Shown here: piece after piece, positions 23,797 to 34,700 of the stretch
Position numbering within the stretch: the first letter of the stretch is position 1
How the letters are laid out: the number at the start of each line of letters is the position of its first letter
Assembly: GCF_033115175.1 (NCBI RefSeq)
Contig: NC_084834.1
Span: 92,709,808 to 92,773,807 of the forward strand
Source: Lepus europaeus
Taxonomy: Eukaryota; Chordata; Mammalia; Lagomorpha; Leporidae
Direction: 5' to 3'
DNA: 64,000 nucleotides
Notes under the pieces: model-generated
Seen by the model: the letters and a program-made list of their open reading frames with translations, nothing else
What the model was told of the DNA's origin: nothing
Database searches by the model: none
Position numbers and translations under genes: made by a program

Positions 23797-24097
23797 GAGA
23801 GCATAGATAGAGGTAGAGAGAGATAGAGATGGAGTGATCTTCCATCGGCTGGTTCACTCCCTGGATTGCCAAAATGGCCATGGCTGAGCCAGGCCAAAGC
23901 CAGGAACCAGGAACTTTGTCTGAGTCTTCCACATGGGTGCAGCAGCCCAAGTACTTGGGTATTTTTCCACTGCTTTCCCAGGCATATTAGCAGGGAGCTG
24001 GATTGGAAGTTGGAGCAGCCAGAACTTGAACTGCTGTCCATATGGGATGCTGGCGCTGCAGGTGATGGATTTGCCTAATACGCCACAGCACTGGCCT
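23797..24097 (-). mobile_element. CSINE with eroded tail
   Basis: Begins in the (AG)-rich segment; the inverted A-rich tail is absent or decayed. GGTTCACTCCCTGGATTGCC, CAAGTACTTGGGTATTTTTC, 'agcagggagctggattgg' and the head ACGCCACAGCACTGGCC are visible. Confidence 0.87.
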
Positions 24098-25594
24098 TGA
24101 GTTATTTGATTTTAATAATGTAATTTGCTTACTATTCCTATAGCAATTTTAAAAAGGGAGAAAGAAAGGTTTAAAACTCCAAATTCTGTGCCAGAAGAGT
24201 CAAGGTTATAATAAGGTTGTAAACTAGCTTGTTTATTAGCATTGTGAAAAATAATGATCAAGTTAATTAAAATTGAATTATACTGGAACCATCTAGATGG
24301 AGGCATGACAGCCATTTTAATGAGTTCCATTAAAGGTAGCAATAATGATTAAGCTGTTTTGAAACAAGCTCAATAGTTTTTATAAAAAAAATCTATTATG
24401 CAAATATCTCTCATTTCCCCGTTGGTAAAACTATAGTAGAGAATTCTTAGACTGTGGTTGTAGAAATACCTGTGTCCCTGATGGCTCTGCAGTAAATTCT
24501 GACATGAAGCAGCATCATGCAGGCTACTGGAGGTTCATAGTTCCAATCAGCGTGCGTCCCCCTGCAGCACTCATTGACTTGGAAAGCACAATGGGAACAC
24601 TAAGGAAAAGGGGAGCATGTTAGGCAGAGCTTTATAGCTTTTTCCCAACTCTAGGGAACTCTTTAAATGTCAGAATATTTAAAAGTCCCTTCACATTTAT
24701 GTAGCTGTAGTTTTAGAATCTTATTGATTAATAAAAGAGATAATAACATAGGTGACCACAGGGGAATTCAGCAATAATTTGCATTTTATTAGTCATAACT
24801 TCTGCATACAGTGGGGTCATATTAGTACATTTTTGATAGGGCTTATGATGTTTTTTGTTCTCAAAGCTGCTATGTTGTTGTCCCTCCCTTTCTCTGTTTC
24901 CCGAGGATAGGGTCACTGTATTGAAAATCTGGAAGGGAAAAGCCAAGGCCCTATGTGTGACTTCTCCTTGGGACGTCTACTTGGGCATGTAGCTGGGAGG
25001 TGGGAGTGAGGATTACTCATGTAGACCTCAACACACATGGCATCTGTTTCCATGAGAATGTGTTCTCATAGCTTATCACAAACTTCTATTATGTATTTAT
25101 ATGCATGTTTATAGTTGAAGCACAAGTAAAGATGGAAATAAGCTGAATACTCACTCTTTTCCTCAAAATCCAATATTAAGACTTTATATAATGAGAAATG
25201 CAAAGCAGATAGTAAATCAGTCTTGGTATTATTGAGCTCAGACAAGACCAAAGGTGTTGATAAATACCATTTGATGTAGATCATATGTTAATCTTTTTAT
25301 TGAAGTCTTTTAAATAACTTATTTTAAAGCTTCATGACTACTAAAATCCCACCCCAATTTCTGATAAATATCGTAGATTAAATTATTAAAGCTCATTGTC
25401 TCTGTAATAAGAAGCTATTTATTTTCCTGTGGAGATAATACCAGTAGCTTTCAGAGCCAGAATCAGCCACAAATGTGGTCCATACTGTAGCACCATCTCT
25501 GCTTTACCTTAATGGAAAATGGGAAAAAAAGGTTTACTCTAAAGCTGTTTAGTTACGCATTCTTAAGGACTGAATGTAAAGTCCTCTGTTACAT
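24098..25594. other. unique AT-rich DNA
   Basis: Nothing recognised over 1.5 kb. Confidence 0.5.
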
Positions 25595-25893
25595 ATTTCT
25601 TTATTTATTAGACACACACACAGCACATCCATCCACCATCCACTGGTTTACTCCCCAGGTGCCACCAACAGCTGGGCCTGAGTGGATCAAAGCCAGGAGC
25701 TGGGAGCTCAATCAGGTCTCCCGCATGGATGGCAGGGACACCCAATGCTTGTATTATCACTGCTGCCTCTTGGGCTCTTCCTTAGCAGCAAGTTGGAGGC
25801 AGGATCCAGAGCTGAGTTTCAGATGTAAATACTCCAAATCAGGGTATGAACATCTAACCAGTGTCTTAACTGTTATACTAGTTACCTGCCCCT
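25595..25893 (-). mobile_element. old diverged CSINE
   Basis: TTTCTTTATTTATTAGAC, then a short (AC)n replacing the usual (AG)n, 'ccactggtttactccccagg', 'gatcaaagccaggagctggg', 'actgctgcctcttgggc', and 'ctaaccagtgtcttaactg'. Older subfamily structure. Confidence 0.8.
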
Positions 25894-28448
25894 AACTGGT
25901 AGATAAATATTTATTATCAATGCACATTTTTCCCATATGCCTGCCCAAGTTCACTTAAATTCCTGTCGATACTTAAGTACTGCCACAAGGAATCTCAAGT
26001 ATAGAGGAAAGTATGTATGCCCAATAATGGTAAATTTATGGAGAAGATGAATATTGGGAGAAATAAACAAATTCAAGAAGTTTGGTTGCCATGTGCATGG
26101 ATGTTTCCCTTCCACAGGGAAAATGTGTGTGACACCTAATTTATGCAAGATTTTATGCAGAATATAAAGTCAGTTCTGAAGTCGCTGGTAGGTTTCTGCC
26201 ACAGAGCTCGGTGCAGCTCTCCATTCTCTTACCCAGTGGCTTCAGTCTGCCCCAGAGTTGGTCCTGTTAGACAGAGCTAGGCTTCATCTTGCTTTTGCTG
26301 CTTATTGCTTCTAAGATACTGACCACCATCCCATCCCCAGCAGCCCCGGTAAGCAAGACTTTCTCTAGACTGATCTTAAAATGATTTTACTTGGCTTCCC
26401 AAAGGGTAGTCTTGTTCTCTTATGTTTTATTTGTTTTGCCATCAAATTTCTTGATGAACACAGTTATTTTCCTCAAGTTTGAGTCAGAGTATGCTATGGT
26501 TTGAAAATACATCCTTCTTGAAAATGTTTCAGTGTCTCAGGCTGAAGTCCTAGTTACCTAAATTCCATTTCTCTGACTATACCCTGTTATCATCACTTGG
26601 AAGCATCTTTTGCTGGCCTCTTCTTGATAAAGCACACAGGGCAGAAAGTCTTCTACTGAACACATCTAGGAGAGCTTCTTAGCATTTAGATATTCTACTC
26701 TGGTCTCAGTGTGAACCGCAGTTCATGCTCATCTTACTCCCCAGCTTAACCTCTCCACTCTCACAAAGTGAGCCTTCCCGAAGCTTACCTTTCAAACATG
26801 AACTTGAGAAAAGAAAGCAAATAAGAACTTCGTAATCCATTTTTTAATTTTTTGTGTATGTTTAATAGCCCACATATTGAATTACCCTTTAGTTGTTGTC
26901 TTCTTAGCATATCCTGTTTATTTTGAAATTTTTTGGAAAATAACATTATTTGTATTGATTTTTGGGAAACTTTAAGTAATTTTTCAAGTATTGAGGACCA
27001 GTTGTATCAACCCTTTTCCTCATATACTGCCTAAAGCAACCAACTACTGCCTATTTTTTCTACATCGTAAAAAACAAGTTTATGATTTTGATTTTTCTTT
27101 AATTTTACTTTCAGATCTTAGTCTCAAGATCTTGACTATAAAACTCATTTTTCATGGACTAATTTTCAAGTTTGGGAATTATTTAAGCCACTTGCTGTTC
27201 CACTATTTCCTCCTGCTTTCTGGCCAATTCACTGATCATTAGCACCTCTAACAGATGGTGAGCACAGAGGAAAAGAAGAGAAGTTAATTTTGCTATTTGC
27301 TGGAAACTTAAAAGATTTGGTGGATAGGACATTAAAATTAATACCTTAAATAGGATTTAAAGTTGGTCTGTAGAAAGATGACAGTCTCTCGAGTCACTAA
27401 AGAATGGAATAACAATTATTGTCAAATACTTGGCCAGCATAAGTAATACAGGAGAGGGAAATTGTTCTGTCATTTGCATAAGGAGATATTATTGCCCATA
27501 CATTAGTGAAAAGAGTCCAGAATTTGTACTTGAATAGCCTACATTCAAAGTTTTTCTCCATCCTTTATTAACTTATGTGATTGTGACTAAGGCAAATACA
27601 ATGGTCTTTGTTCTCTCTTCTGGAAAACGTAAAGAATAATGGATTTTTCATAGGATGTCTGCAATGAAAAGACATCATTTCTAGGAAAGGGCTGGAAGCA
27701 CCGTAAGGACCATTCCTGTTATTTTATTTTTTTATCATTATGAATGTGTTTGAATGAGTTATATTGATTCATTTATGCTTTCTTATTTAGTTTTCATGAA
27801 AGGTAGTTTCCTAATGATTATGCTTACACTCTTAACAATGAAATAATTTATCTCCTTGATAATACAGTTATTTTAAATATTGAAGGCAATGGCCTTCACC
27901 CCATGTCTCTAGTTAACCGAGATGAAACCCAACCAGGAAAATAACATTCGATCAAACATAGCGTAACTATGCCTTGTATATGGGACAATTAGCAGCCTTA
28001 GCAACTTAGCTTTTATCTTGATTGTGTATTTTCTGTCACTGGGGTAAGAATCCACAAGGAGGTAAGAGTTCTTCCTTCTCTTTAATTTTGAAAATGAGAC
28101 CAGATAAAGCAAGAAATGCAGAGGGGAAGAGAACAGAACTGGAGACAAAAAGCCAAGTATTATTTAAAGAGCTTGGAGTAAGATGAGAATATGATGAAAT
28201 GAGTGTTGCCTAGACAGAAGATGAGGCTTCGAATGTACATGACACTGCAATTAGACACAAAATTATGAATGTGAAGGACTTGCTGATGATTTGCTTTCTA
28301 TATGTTTGAGTATATGACAATAGGAAACTCTTTTAGAAGTCACACATGTAATTCAGGTAGATTATAAGTAAAGAATTATTGAATGAAGGTGTTTTTCCAT
28401 GGAAATGTTTAATTTTCTTTAAAATTTATACTTAGTAGTATGATCTCA
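25894..28448. other. unique CSINE-free DNA
   Basis: About 2.5 kb, AT-rich. A possible decayed MIR lies at 27535-27690 ('gattgtgactaaggcaaata...tctggaaaacgtaaag'). No gene recognised. Confidence 0.45.
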
Positions 28449-28765
28449 GGGCCAGTGCTGTAGTGTAGTGGTTACGCCAATGCCTGTAACTCTGGCATCC
28501 CATTTGGGCACCTGCCTGTTTAAGACCTGGATGCTCTACTTCCAATCCAGCTCCCTGCTAATGGGCCTGGGAAAGCAGCGGAAGATGGGCAGAGTGTTTG
28601 GACCCCTGCCATCTACATGGGAGACCCAGATGGAGTTCAGCCTTGGTTGTTGTAGCCATTTGGGAGTGAACCTGTGTATGGAAGATCTCTTTCTCTCTCT
28701 GTCTGTCTTTCCTTCTCTCTTTCTCTGTAACTCTGCCTTTCAAATAAATAAATAAATCTTAGAAA
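28449..28765 (+). mobile_element. CSINE
   Basis: GGCCAGTGCTGTAGTGTAGTGG, 'ctccctgctaatgggcctgg', AAAGCAGCGGAAGATGG, 'ttgggagtgaacctgtgtatgg', CT tract, and the tail CAAATAAATAAATAAATCTT. Middle-aged copy with internal shortening in the 'gcctcctggct' region. Confidence 0.9.
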
Positions 28766-29422
28766 AAGATTTCAACAGGATGATAAGCTTGAAATCTACA
28801 AAATGGTATGTGTTTCAAGTGAATGTCCATATTACTGTTGCTTGCATACTCATGAAATCAGATTTTTACTACCTTGAATTTTATGCTAATTTTGTATTAA
28901 GAATTGAGTCCACAAATGGAAGATGCATGTCTGAAGCAATGTTTCTTTTTATGGATGTGCATGTGTGATGCGAATGCATATGGTTTATGTGTATGTATGT
29001 GAGAGCGTTGTGAACCTGTACAGGCCTGTAATCATGGATGTATACAGAAAGCAGAGAAGACGGTGAGATAAAATGTGAATGGTGGGAAAGTAAAGACTGG
29101 AAACAACAGGAAAATGAATGAAGTTGTGAGTCAGCAAGCACAGGAAAATATTGCAATAATGAGAGATTTAGAAATAGGTATGCAAGTAGAAAGCAAATCT
29201 TTCTCTTGGAGCTGATTGGAGGAACTCTGCTTATCCTGGAAGGACAAATTTAGTATTTTTAGCAGAACCCAGTAAATTCCTAAATATAGATTTAAACACA
29301 AAAGAAAACTATTTTAATTAGAAATTGAGGCTTGAATTTGAGGCCCAAAAAAATGACCTTTTTTTTTGTTAATAATATAATCCAAAGCACCATCTAAGGT
29401 GGGTATAAACACAAAGATTGAC
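28766..29422. other. unique DNA
   Basis: No gene recognised. A mildly repetitive 'gtgcatgtgtgatgcg' and 'tgtgtatgtatgtgag' stretch lies at 28957-29003. Confidence 0.45.
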
Positions 29423-29776
29423 ACTCAAATGTTGGGGCTGGTGCTGTGGTGTAGAAGGTTAAGCCTCTGCCTGCAGTGCTGGCATCTCACTGGTTCAAGT
29501 CCCAGCTCTTCCACTTCCAAGCCAGCTCCCTGCTTGTGGGCCTGGGAAAGCAGTAGGAAATGGCCGAAGTTCTTAGGCCCCTGTACTCACGTGGGAGACC
29601 TGCAAGAGGCTCCTGGCCCTGGAATTCTGTCTGGCTCAGTACCAGCCATGGCAGCCATTTGGGGAGTGAACTAGTGGATGCAAAATTAATTCTGTCTCTC
29701 TATCTCTCCCACCCCCTTTCTCTCTATCTCTGCCTTTAAAATAAACAAATAAATCTTTAAAAATACTCAAAATGTT
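29423..29776 (+). mobile_element. CSINE with near-perfect target duplication
   Basis: The body is 29434-29764. Left ACTCAAATGTT (29423-29433) and right ACTCAAAATGTT (29765-29776) differ by one A. GGGGCTGGTGCTGTGGTGTAG, TGGGCCTGGGAAAGCAGTAG, 'ggcagccatttggggagtg' and the tail AAATAAACAAATAAATCTTT are all present. Confidence 0.95.
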
Positions 29777-30411
29777 AACAAAAGTTACCATCAATGGGAA
29801 ATTTTTAATATTTCTCTGTAGTTTTTATGTTTCATTAGTTGAAATAATTTTGTAATTAGACAAAACTGAACAAAAACGATTTTGAAAATCACTTTGATTC
29901 ATAGAATTGTTTATGTACAATCTGCTCTGGGAGTCTTGGGGATGACGTAGGGTGACGTGGGCTGCCACCACAAATAAGTTCATTCATAAAAGTGTGGTGA
30001 GGGTCCATACGATGCTCCTCTCAGGATCCAAATGGGCACAAAATATGCTTCGTTTCTAAAGCAACTGACTGCTAGCAGGCCTGGGAGGGAATCAGAGAGG
30101 CAAGAAAGAAACTGAGCCATAATAGGCTCTTCTACTATGTTCTCTTTTGCACTTTCTCTCCTTTACTAATTTTTTTGTAATTATTTAATTAAAAGGCAGG
30201 GAGAGAGAGAGATGCAGATGAAGAGAGAGCTCTTATTCATTGGTTCATTCTCCAAATACCTGCAAAAGCGTTGACTAGCTCAGACTGAAGCTGGGAGCCA
30301 GGAACACAATCTAGGTCTCCCAAAAGGATGGCAGGGACTCAACACTTGAGCTATCACTTGTTGTCTCCCAGGGTCTGCATTAGCAGGAAGCTGAAGTCAA
30401 GAAAGGAGCTG

Positions 30412-30743
30412 AGGGGTCGGTGCTGTGGAACAGCAGGTTAAAGCCCCAGTCTGCAGTTCTGGCAACCCATAGGGGCACCAGTTTGAATCCCAGCTGCTCC
30501 ACTTACGATCCAGCTCTCTGCTAAGTATTGCACCTGGGAAAGCAGTGGAATATGGGCCCAAGTCCTTGGGTCCCTGGACCCATGTGGGAGACACAGAAGC
30601 AGCTCCTATCTCCTGGCTCACATTGACTCATCTCTGGCCATCCCAGCCATTTGAGGAGTAAGCCAGCAGATGGAAGACCTCTTTATCTGTCTCTACCTTT
30701 GTCTGTAACTCTTTCAAATAAATAAAATAAACTTTTAAAAAAC
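30412..30743 (+). mobile_element. CSINE, second layer of the nest
   Basis: GGGGTCGGTGCTGTGGAACAGCAGG through 'gctctctgctaag', 'aaagcagtggaatatggg' to the tail CAAATAAATAAAATAAACTT and an A-rich end. Its target duplication is AAAGGAGCTG. It carries a small insertion 'tattgcac' relative to sister copies. Confidence 0.94.
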
Positions 30744-31088
30744 AAATAAAAGGAGGGGCCGGCGTTGTGGCGCAGAGGGTTAACACCCTGGCCTGAAGCG
30801 CTGGCAAACCAACCATATGGGAGCTGGTTCTAGTTCAGGCTGCTCCTCTTCCGATCCAGCTCTCTGCTATGGCCTGGGAAAGCAGTGGAGGATGGCACAA
30901 GTACTTGGGCCCCTACACACATGGAAGAAGGTCCTGGATCCTGGCTTGAGATTGGCGCAGCTCCGGCCATTGTGGCCATCTGGGGAGTGAACAAGCAGAT
31001 GGAAGACCTCTGTCTCCGTCTCTACCTCTCTCTGTAACTCTGTATTTCAAATAAATAAAATAAATCTTTAAAAAATAAATAAAAGGAG
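30744..31088 (+). mobile_element. CSINE, youngest layer of the nest
   Basis: The body is about 30756-31076. A perfect 12-base duplication AAATAAAAGGAG lies at 30744-30755 and 31077-31088, so it landed in the A-rich tail/right target duplication of the previous copy. The head GGGGCCGGCGTTGTGGCGCAG is close to the family consensus, including a TGGCGCAGAGGG A-box-like segment. The tail is AAATAAATAAAATAAATCTT. Confidence 0.96.
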
Positions 31089-31172
31089 CTGCGACTAGAA
31101 GCCAGTTCTGTAATATGTGACATGTGTGTGTCCTACATGGTATTTTAACTGCTGTGCCAAATGCCAGTCTTC

Positions 31173-33858
31173 CTTTTATTATCTGTCTTACAGAAATTCT
31201 ATTAGATGGTTTATGTCTAAGCCATTTAAACAGCAGCAATGCATACCCATTTCCTGACCCCTGTGTTCCAAAGTCACGGAGAAAAGTGGGAATGAAACTC
31301 TCTCCATTTCTATCCATCTTATTTAGCTAAGACAAAGATGAACTTTGTCAAAAAAAAGGAGCTTCCACCAGGTAATAAAAAGAAAACAAAAACAATACAG
31401 ATGTTTGAAAGTGGACATGCTATAAAGCGTAGCCTTCTGTCCTAATCCTGAAGTCAGATCTCAGCATATCCCCGTTACCCACACAAATTCTGCATTGTTG
31501 GTGAGACTGTAGGAAATGTTAGGATGTTGGCAGTCCTTGACTATGCTGTTTGTTACTGTGGTTTTGCCCTCCTAGGAATTTATATTTTCTTAAAAGAAAA
31601 CATAATTAAAGAGCCCAGTATCTGTTATTAATGGACAATAGGGGAACATGAATAACTCTATGCTAAGGGCTTCAAAGACTCTGGCAAGGAATCTAGGGAC
31701 ATTTTTGCAATTTTTAAATGATTCAAGTACATTCAGATATATATTTTAATCCATCTTGTCTAAGGGTAACATGTGACCCATATATCTGAAATACTAGAAA
31801 AAGCGAATATACAAACTCTTGCTGAATTTCCTTAACTGAAGTCCAGAAAAAGAAAGGCCTGAGAGAAACAGTTTCCAGAGGCTTTGTCTTTGGCTGGCTT
31901 TCCTGTCCTTGCCTCTGGCAATGCTGACCCTCAAACAACTGTCCAAGTGTAATGAGGTCGTTATCTTTTCCTTCCTCCTCCTGTTTCAGTTCTTGGCCTT
32001 TGGAATTCCTCAGGTCCTGGAGGTATTACCCATCTCCCCTGCAAACACTGAAACCCTCAAAAACTGCCCGCCTCGGATACTGACTTTTCATAGACCCTTC
32101 TGCTGAAGCTACGTGGGACCTAGGAGTCCTGCACAGTGAGCCCTTGCCCTTGAATCACTTCTGGATTTTGTAGCATTTGTCAGAAGCACACCTTTAGCTC
32201 AAAATTGAGTTTGATTTGTAAAATTCCACTTTAAGTGATCTCCTGGGCAAGTGCTTAGTCTTGACCCTGGGAACCAGGTGGCAGACACTGTTTCCCTGGA
32301 GTCTCTCTCAGTCATAGCAGCGTCTTCCTCTGGTGAAAACCAGACTTCAGGTCTCAATCATGCATTGGAAAGATGTCTCCTGGACCCAATTAACTCACAA
32401 ACATGGGAGAAATAGCGTACTCTGGATCCCATGAAAAGCTGACAAGTAATGACTCTCTTGCTCTACAATCTTTGCAGAATCCCCAGGGGGCTTCTCAGAA
32501 AAGAATGCAATGGTGGTTCTTATTCTGCAGAGTAGTGAAAGCAGAGGGGGTATCACATCCACCAATACCCACATGCCTACCATTTCGTTTTACTGTGCTT
32601 TGTAGCTTAGGAGAATCATGAATAGATCACACACATCAATGAAGTGATGTCAAGACAGAGACAGCAGATACGAAGGGAAATGCCTTGGACACATGGATAG
32701 GGTGTGTCTCAGAGGTGGATCTTAATCTTTCAAACTAGCTTCTACCCTGTAACCACCCACCATGAATTCAATTCTGTTTCACCTTGATCTAAATTGCTGT
32801 AGTAACAATTTATTAAATCCTGAAATAGGTTGCTGACATGATAGGTTTCCTGTCTTTTTCAAATGTCACAATCTTTTGAGTCACACCTGCCAACACTGGT
32901 CCTCCCAAGGCTTTTGAGTGCATCAAGTGCGTGCAGATTTCATGTTGGTTAATTTTATCATTTTCTAAAACTGCTCATGGGTATTCACCCGCCAGTGCTC
33001 CAGGAATGCGCAAGACCATGTGAGCTGATGAAGGGCATTTATTCCCACCAATTAGAAAATAAGCTATGTTGCTTCTGGCTAGGAATTCCATACACAGTGT
33101 TTTGGTTTTTTCTCCCCCCCCCCCCCCAAAGGCTATATCAAAAGAGTTTTCCCCTCCCCCAACACAACTTAATTTGATTCACAAAAGGGCTGAGAATTCT
33201 CCAGCCAGAAAATCAAAGTTTTCTAATACGACCTCAGTCTGGAAGGAGGCAGATGGTTTTCTCCAAGAAACTGGAAAAAAGAGGATGATGAAGAGGAAGG
33301 ACCCATCTATGTCCATCAGACTCTCTATTTGAGGTGTTTGTTTCTAAATCTCAACACGGGGCCTCTTCCCATATCACCAGAGGCCCCTAAGGAGGACACT
33401 TGTTTGAGGTCTAGCGAGGATTTCCACATAGTTAAAGCAAAGATCTACGTAAAGCTTTCGAAATCAGTGAACTTGGCCCCGCAGGCCACCGGAAGTGTCC
33501 GATCTCGATGTGAATGATGCTTTTGGCGATGGTGGGAAGTGGAGACTTGCGTCAGCCTCATCTGTTCATCACTCAGCCCTCCCTCCGTCTCGTGTTGCGC
33601 GTTTCTGGAACACACGATCAAGAAGCACATGCACTTTGAAGTTCTCTAAGGAGCTAACTAGCGGCCATCCGTCAAAATGGACATTTCCAGGAATAGGAGA
33701 GTAATGACACAGGTACTTCTTGCAGAAACGAAGATTTTTATCCAAGCAAGTAAGACCGGTGTGGAGGGTTTGGTCAAAGAAATGCAGAGGCCCTTGAGGG
33801 CCGGGGACCCGCATTCCCCATGCCCCTGGCACCCGCAGCACAGCTCTGTGACTAGCAC
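31173..33858. other. unique DNA upstream of the CpG island
   Basis: 2.7 kb without CSINEs or other recognised repeats. A C-run (about 16 C) lies at 33112-33127. Frames up to 90 codons show nothing recognisable. GC content rises from about 33.4 kb. Confidence 0.5.
33112..33127. repeat. poly(C) run
   Basis: An uninterrupted run of about 16 C, G-run on the other strand, about 0.75 kb upstream of the CpG island. It has no SINE or LINE context. Confidence 0.9.
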
Positions 33859-34199
33859 GTATCTGTGCTGCACTTGAAACCAGCGGGGCAGAGGGAGCGA
33901 GGCGGGGCGGGTTCCTTCTGTGGGCCCCGGGGCCGGGCGCCCGGTGGTGTCGCTGGGCTCAGAGATAACCCGGGGCGTGGGGAGGGCGGGGCTCCTGCCG
34001 ACTCCCCGGTAGTGCGGCTGAGTCCTCTGAAGCCGCCAGCTGCCAAATGAAATCTGAAACCGGGCTGCGTCTGAGGGTTGGCCCCACTCAGTTGTTCCAG
34101 CCTCTTGTACTGTATATTTACACATTCACACACGATCACTCTTTCTAACTTCTGGGACTGCTCTTTGCGCAACTGCTAGCATTTCTCCAGTGCATGTAG

Positions 34200-34506
34200 C
34201 GACTCAACCCAGCTCCGGGTGCAGACCGCGGGGCTCAGAGGCCAGGGGCGCTGTCAGAACTGCGGCGGAGAGCCGCGCGAGGAGCTGGGCGCCGGCGGCT
34301 GCGGGGAAGCCCCCAACTTTCCACGGCCTCCGGTTCCGGTGCTGCGGGGCAGCCAAGTGAATGGGGCGCAGTGCTTGCCCCGGTGGGGAGAACTGAAGGA
34401 GCCTCGCCGCCCCGGGTTCCCTATCCCTTTTCTTTCGTCTGGTGCCTGGAGCCCTTTCTGTCCGAGCGGCCGCTGCGGTCGGTGGCTGGGGTGCGCGCCC
34501 AGCAGG
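34200..34506 (+). other. putative 5' non-coding first exon
   Basis: The right boundary is a strong donor, CAGCAGG|GTAAGTGG (34506/34507). The left boundary is unknown; 34200 is a rough start within the island. Between about 34190 and the donor only two ATGs occur: one at 34194 followed at once by TAG, and one at 34361 opening a 12-codon frame (11 residues) that stops at 34396. So the exon would be 5' UTR with a short upstream frame, and translation would start in a later exon. Long open frames across the island on both strands are GC-rich artefacts without suitable ATG starts. Confidence 0.5.
34361..34396 (+). other. short upstream open frame in putative exon 1
   Basis: ATGGGGCGC... to TGA, 11 residues, about 110 bases before the splice donor. 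The ATG context is A at -3 and G at +4 (GTGAATGG), a fair match to the Kozak consensus. If the exon is real this could lower initiation downstream; that is inference. Confidence 0.3.
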
Positions 34507-34648
34507 GTAAGTGGCGCGGCCGCGGGGCTGTGTGCGGAGCGGCCGGCCGCAGGAGGTGGCGTGCCCCAGCTGGCGCCGAAGGGAGGGGGCTGCTGCGGGC
34601 GAGCGGGACTCGCAGGAATCCGGGCTGGTGCAGCGTGTGTGCAAGCGA

Positions 34649-34680
34649 GTGTGTGTGTGTGTGTGCGCGCGCGCGCGTGC
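34649..34680. repeat. alternating (GT)n(GC)n tract
   Basis: About 32 bases of alternating purine-pyrimidine, GTGTGTGTGTGTGTGCGC then GCGCGCGCG, at the 3' edge of the CpG island and just inside the putative intron. Such tracts can adopt Z-DNA and are usually length-variable. Confidence 0.9.
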
Positions 34681-34700
34681 TGGGAAACGCGAGCTGGTTG

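Larger units (their letters stand above)
30165..31172 (-). mobile_element. old CSINE split by two later CSINE insertions
   Basis: The left part (30165-30411) has AATTATTTAATTAAAAGGCAGG, GTCTCCCAAAAGGATGGC and 'gcattagcaggaagctgaag'. The right part resumes at 31082-31172 with 'aaaggagctgcgactagaag', 'catggtattttaactgctg' and TGCCAAATGCCAG. The 10-base AAAGGAGCTG is present at both edges (30402-30411 and 31082-31091), showing that the intervening 670 bp is inserted. Confidence 0.92.
33860..34700 (+). promoter_or_regulatory. CpG island with GC boxes, probable promoter
   Basis: This is the only dense CpG cluster in the window, strongest at 34210-34620 (for example CTGCGGCGGAGAGCCGCGCG). Sp1-type GC boxes are at 33904-33911 (GGGGCGGG) and 33984-33992 (GGGCGGGGC); a TATA-like TGTATATTTA is at 34111. 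In vertebrates an unmethylated island of this size usually marks a promoter and first exon. Direction is inferred from the plus-strand splice donor at 34507. The gene is not identifiable because the exon is non-coding. A divergent minus-strand transcript cannot be excluded. Confidence 0.8.

Noticed and set aside
30397-31075. Tandem gene-like repeat suggested by two similar 330-bp units
   Set aside because: They are two CSINE insertions with their own target duplications.
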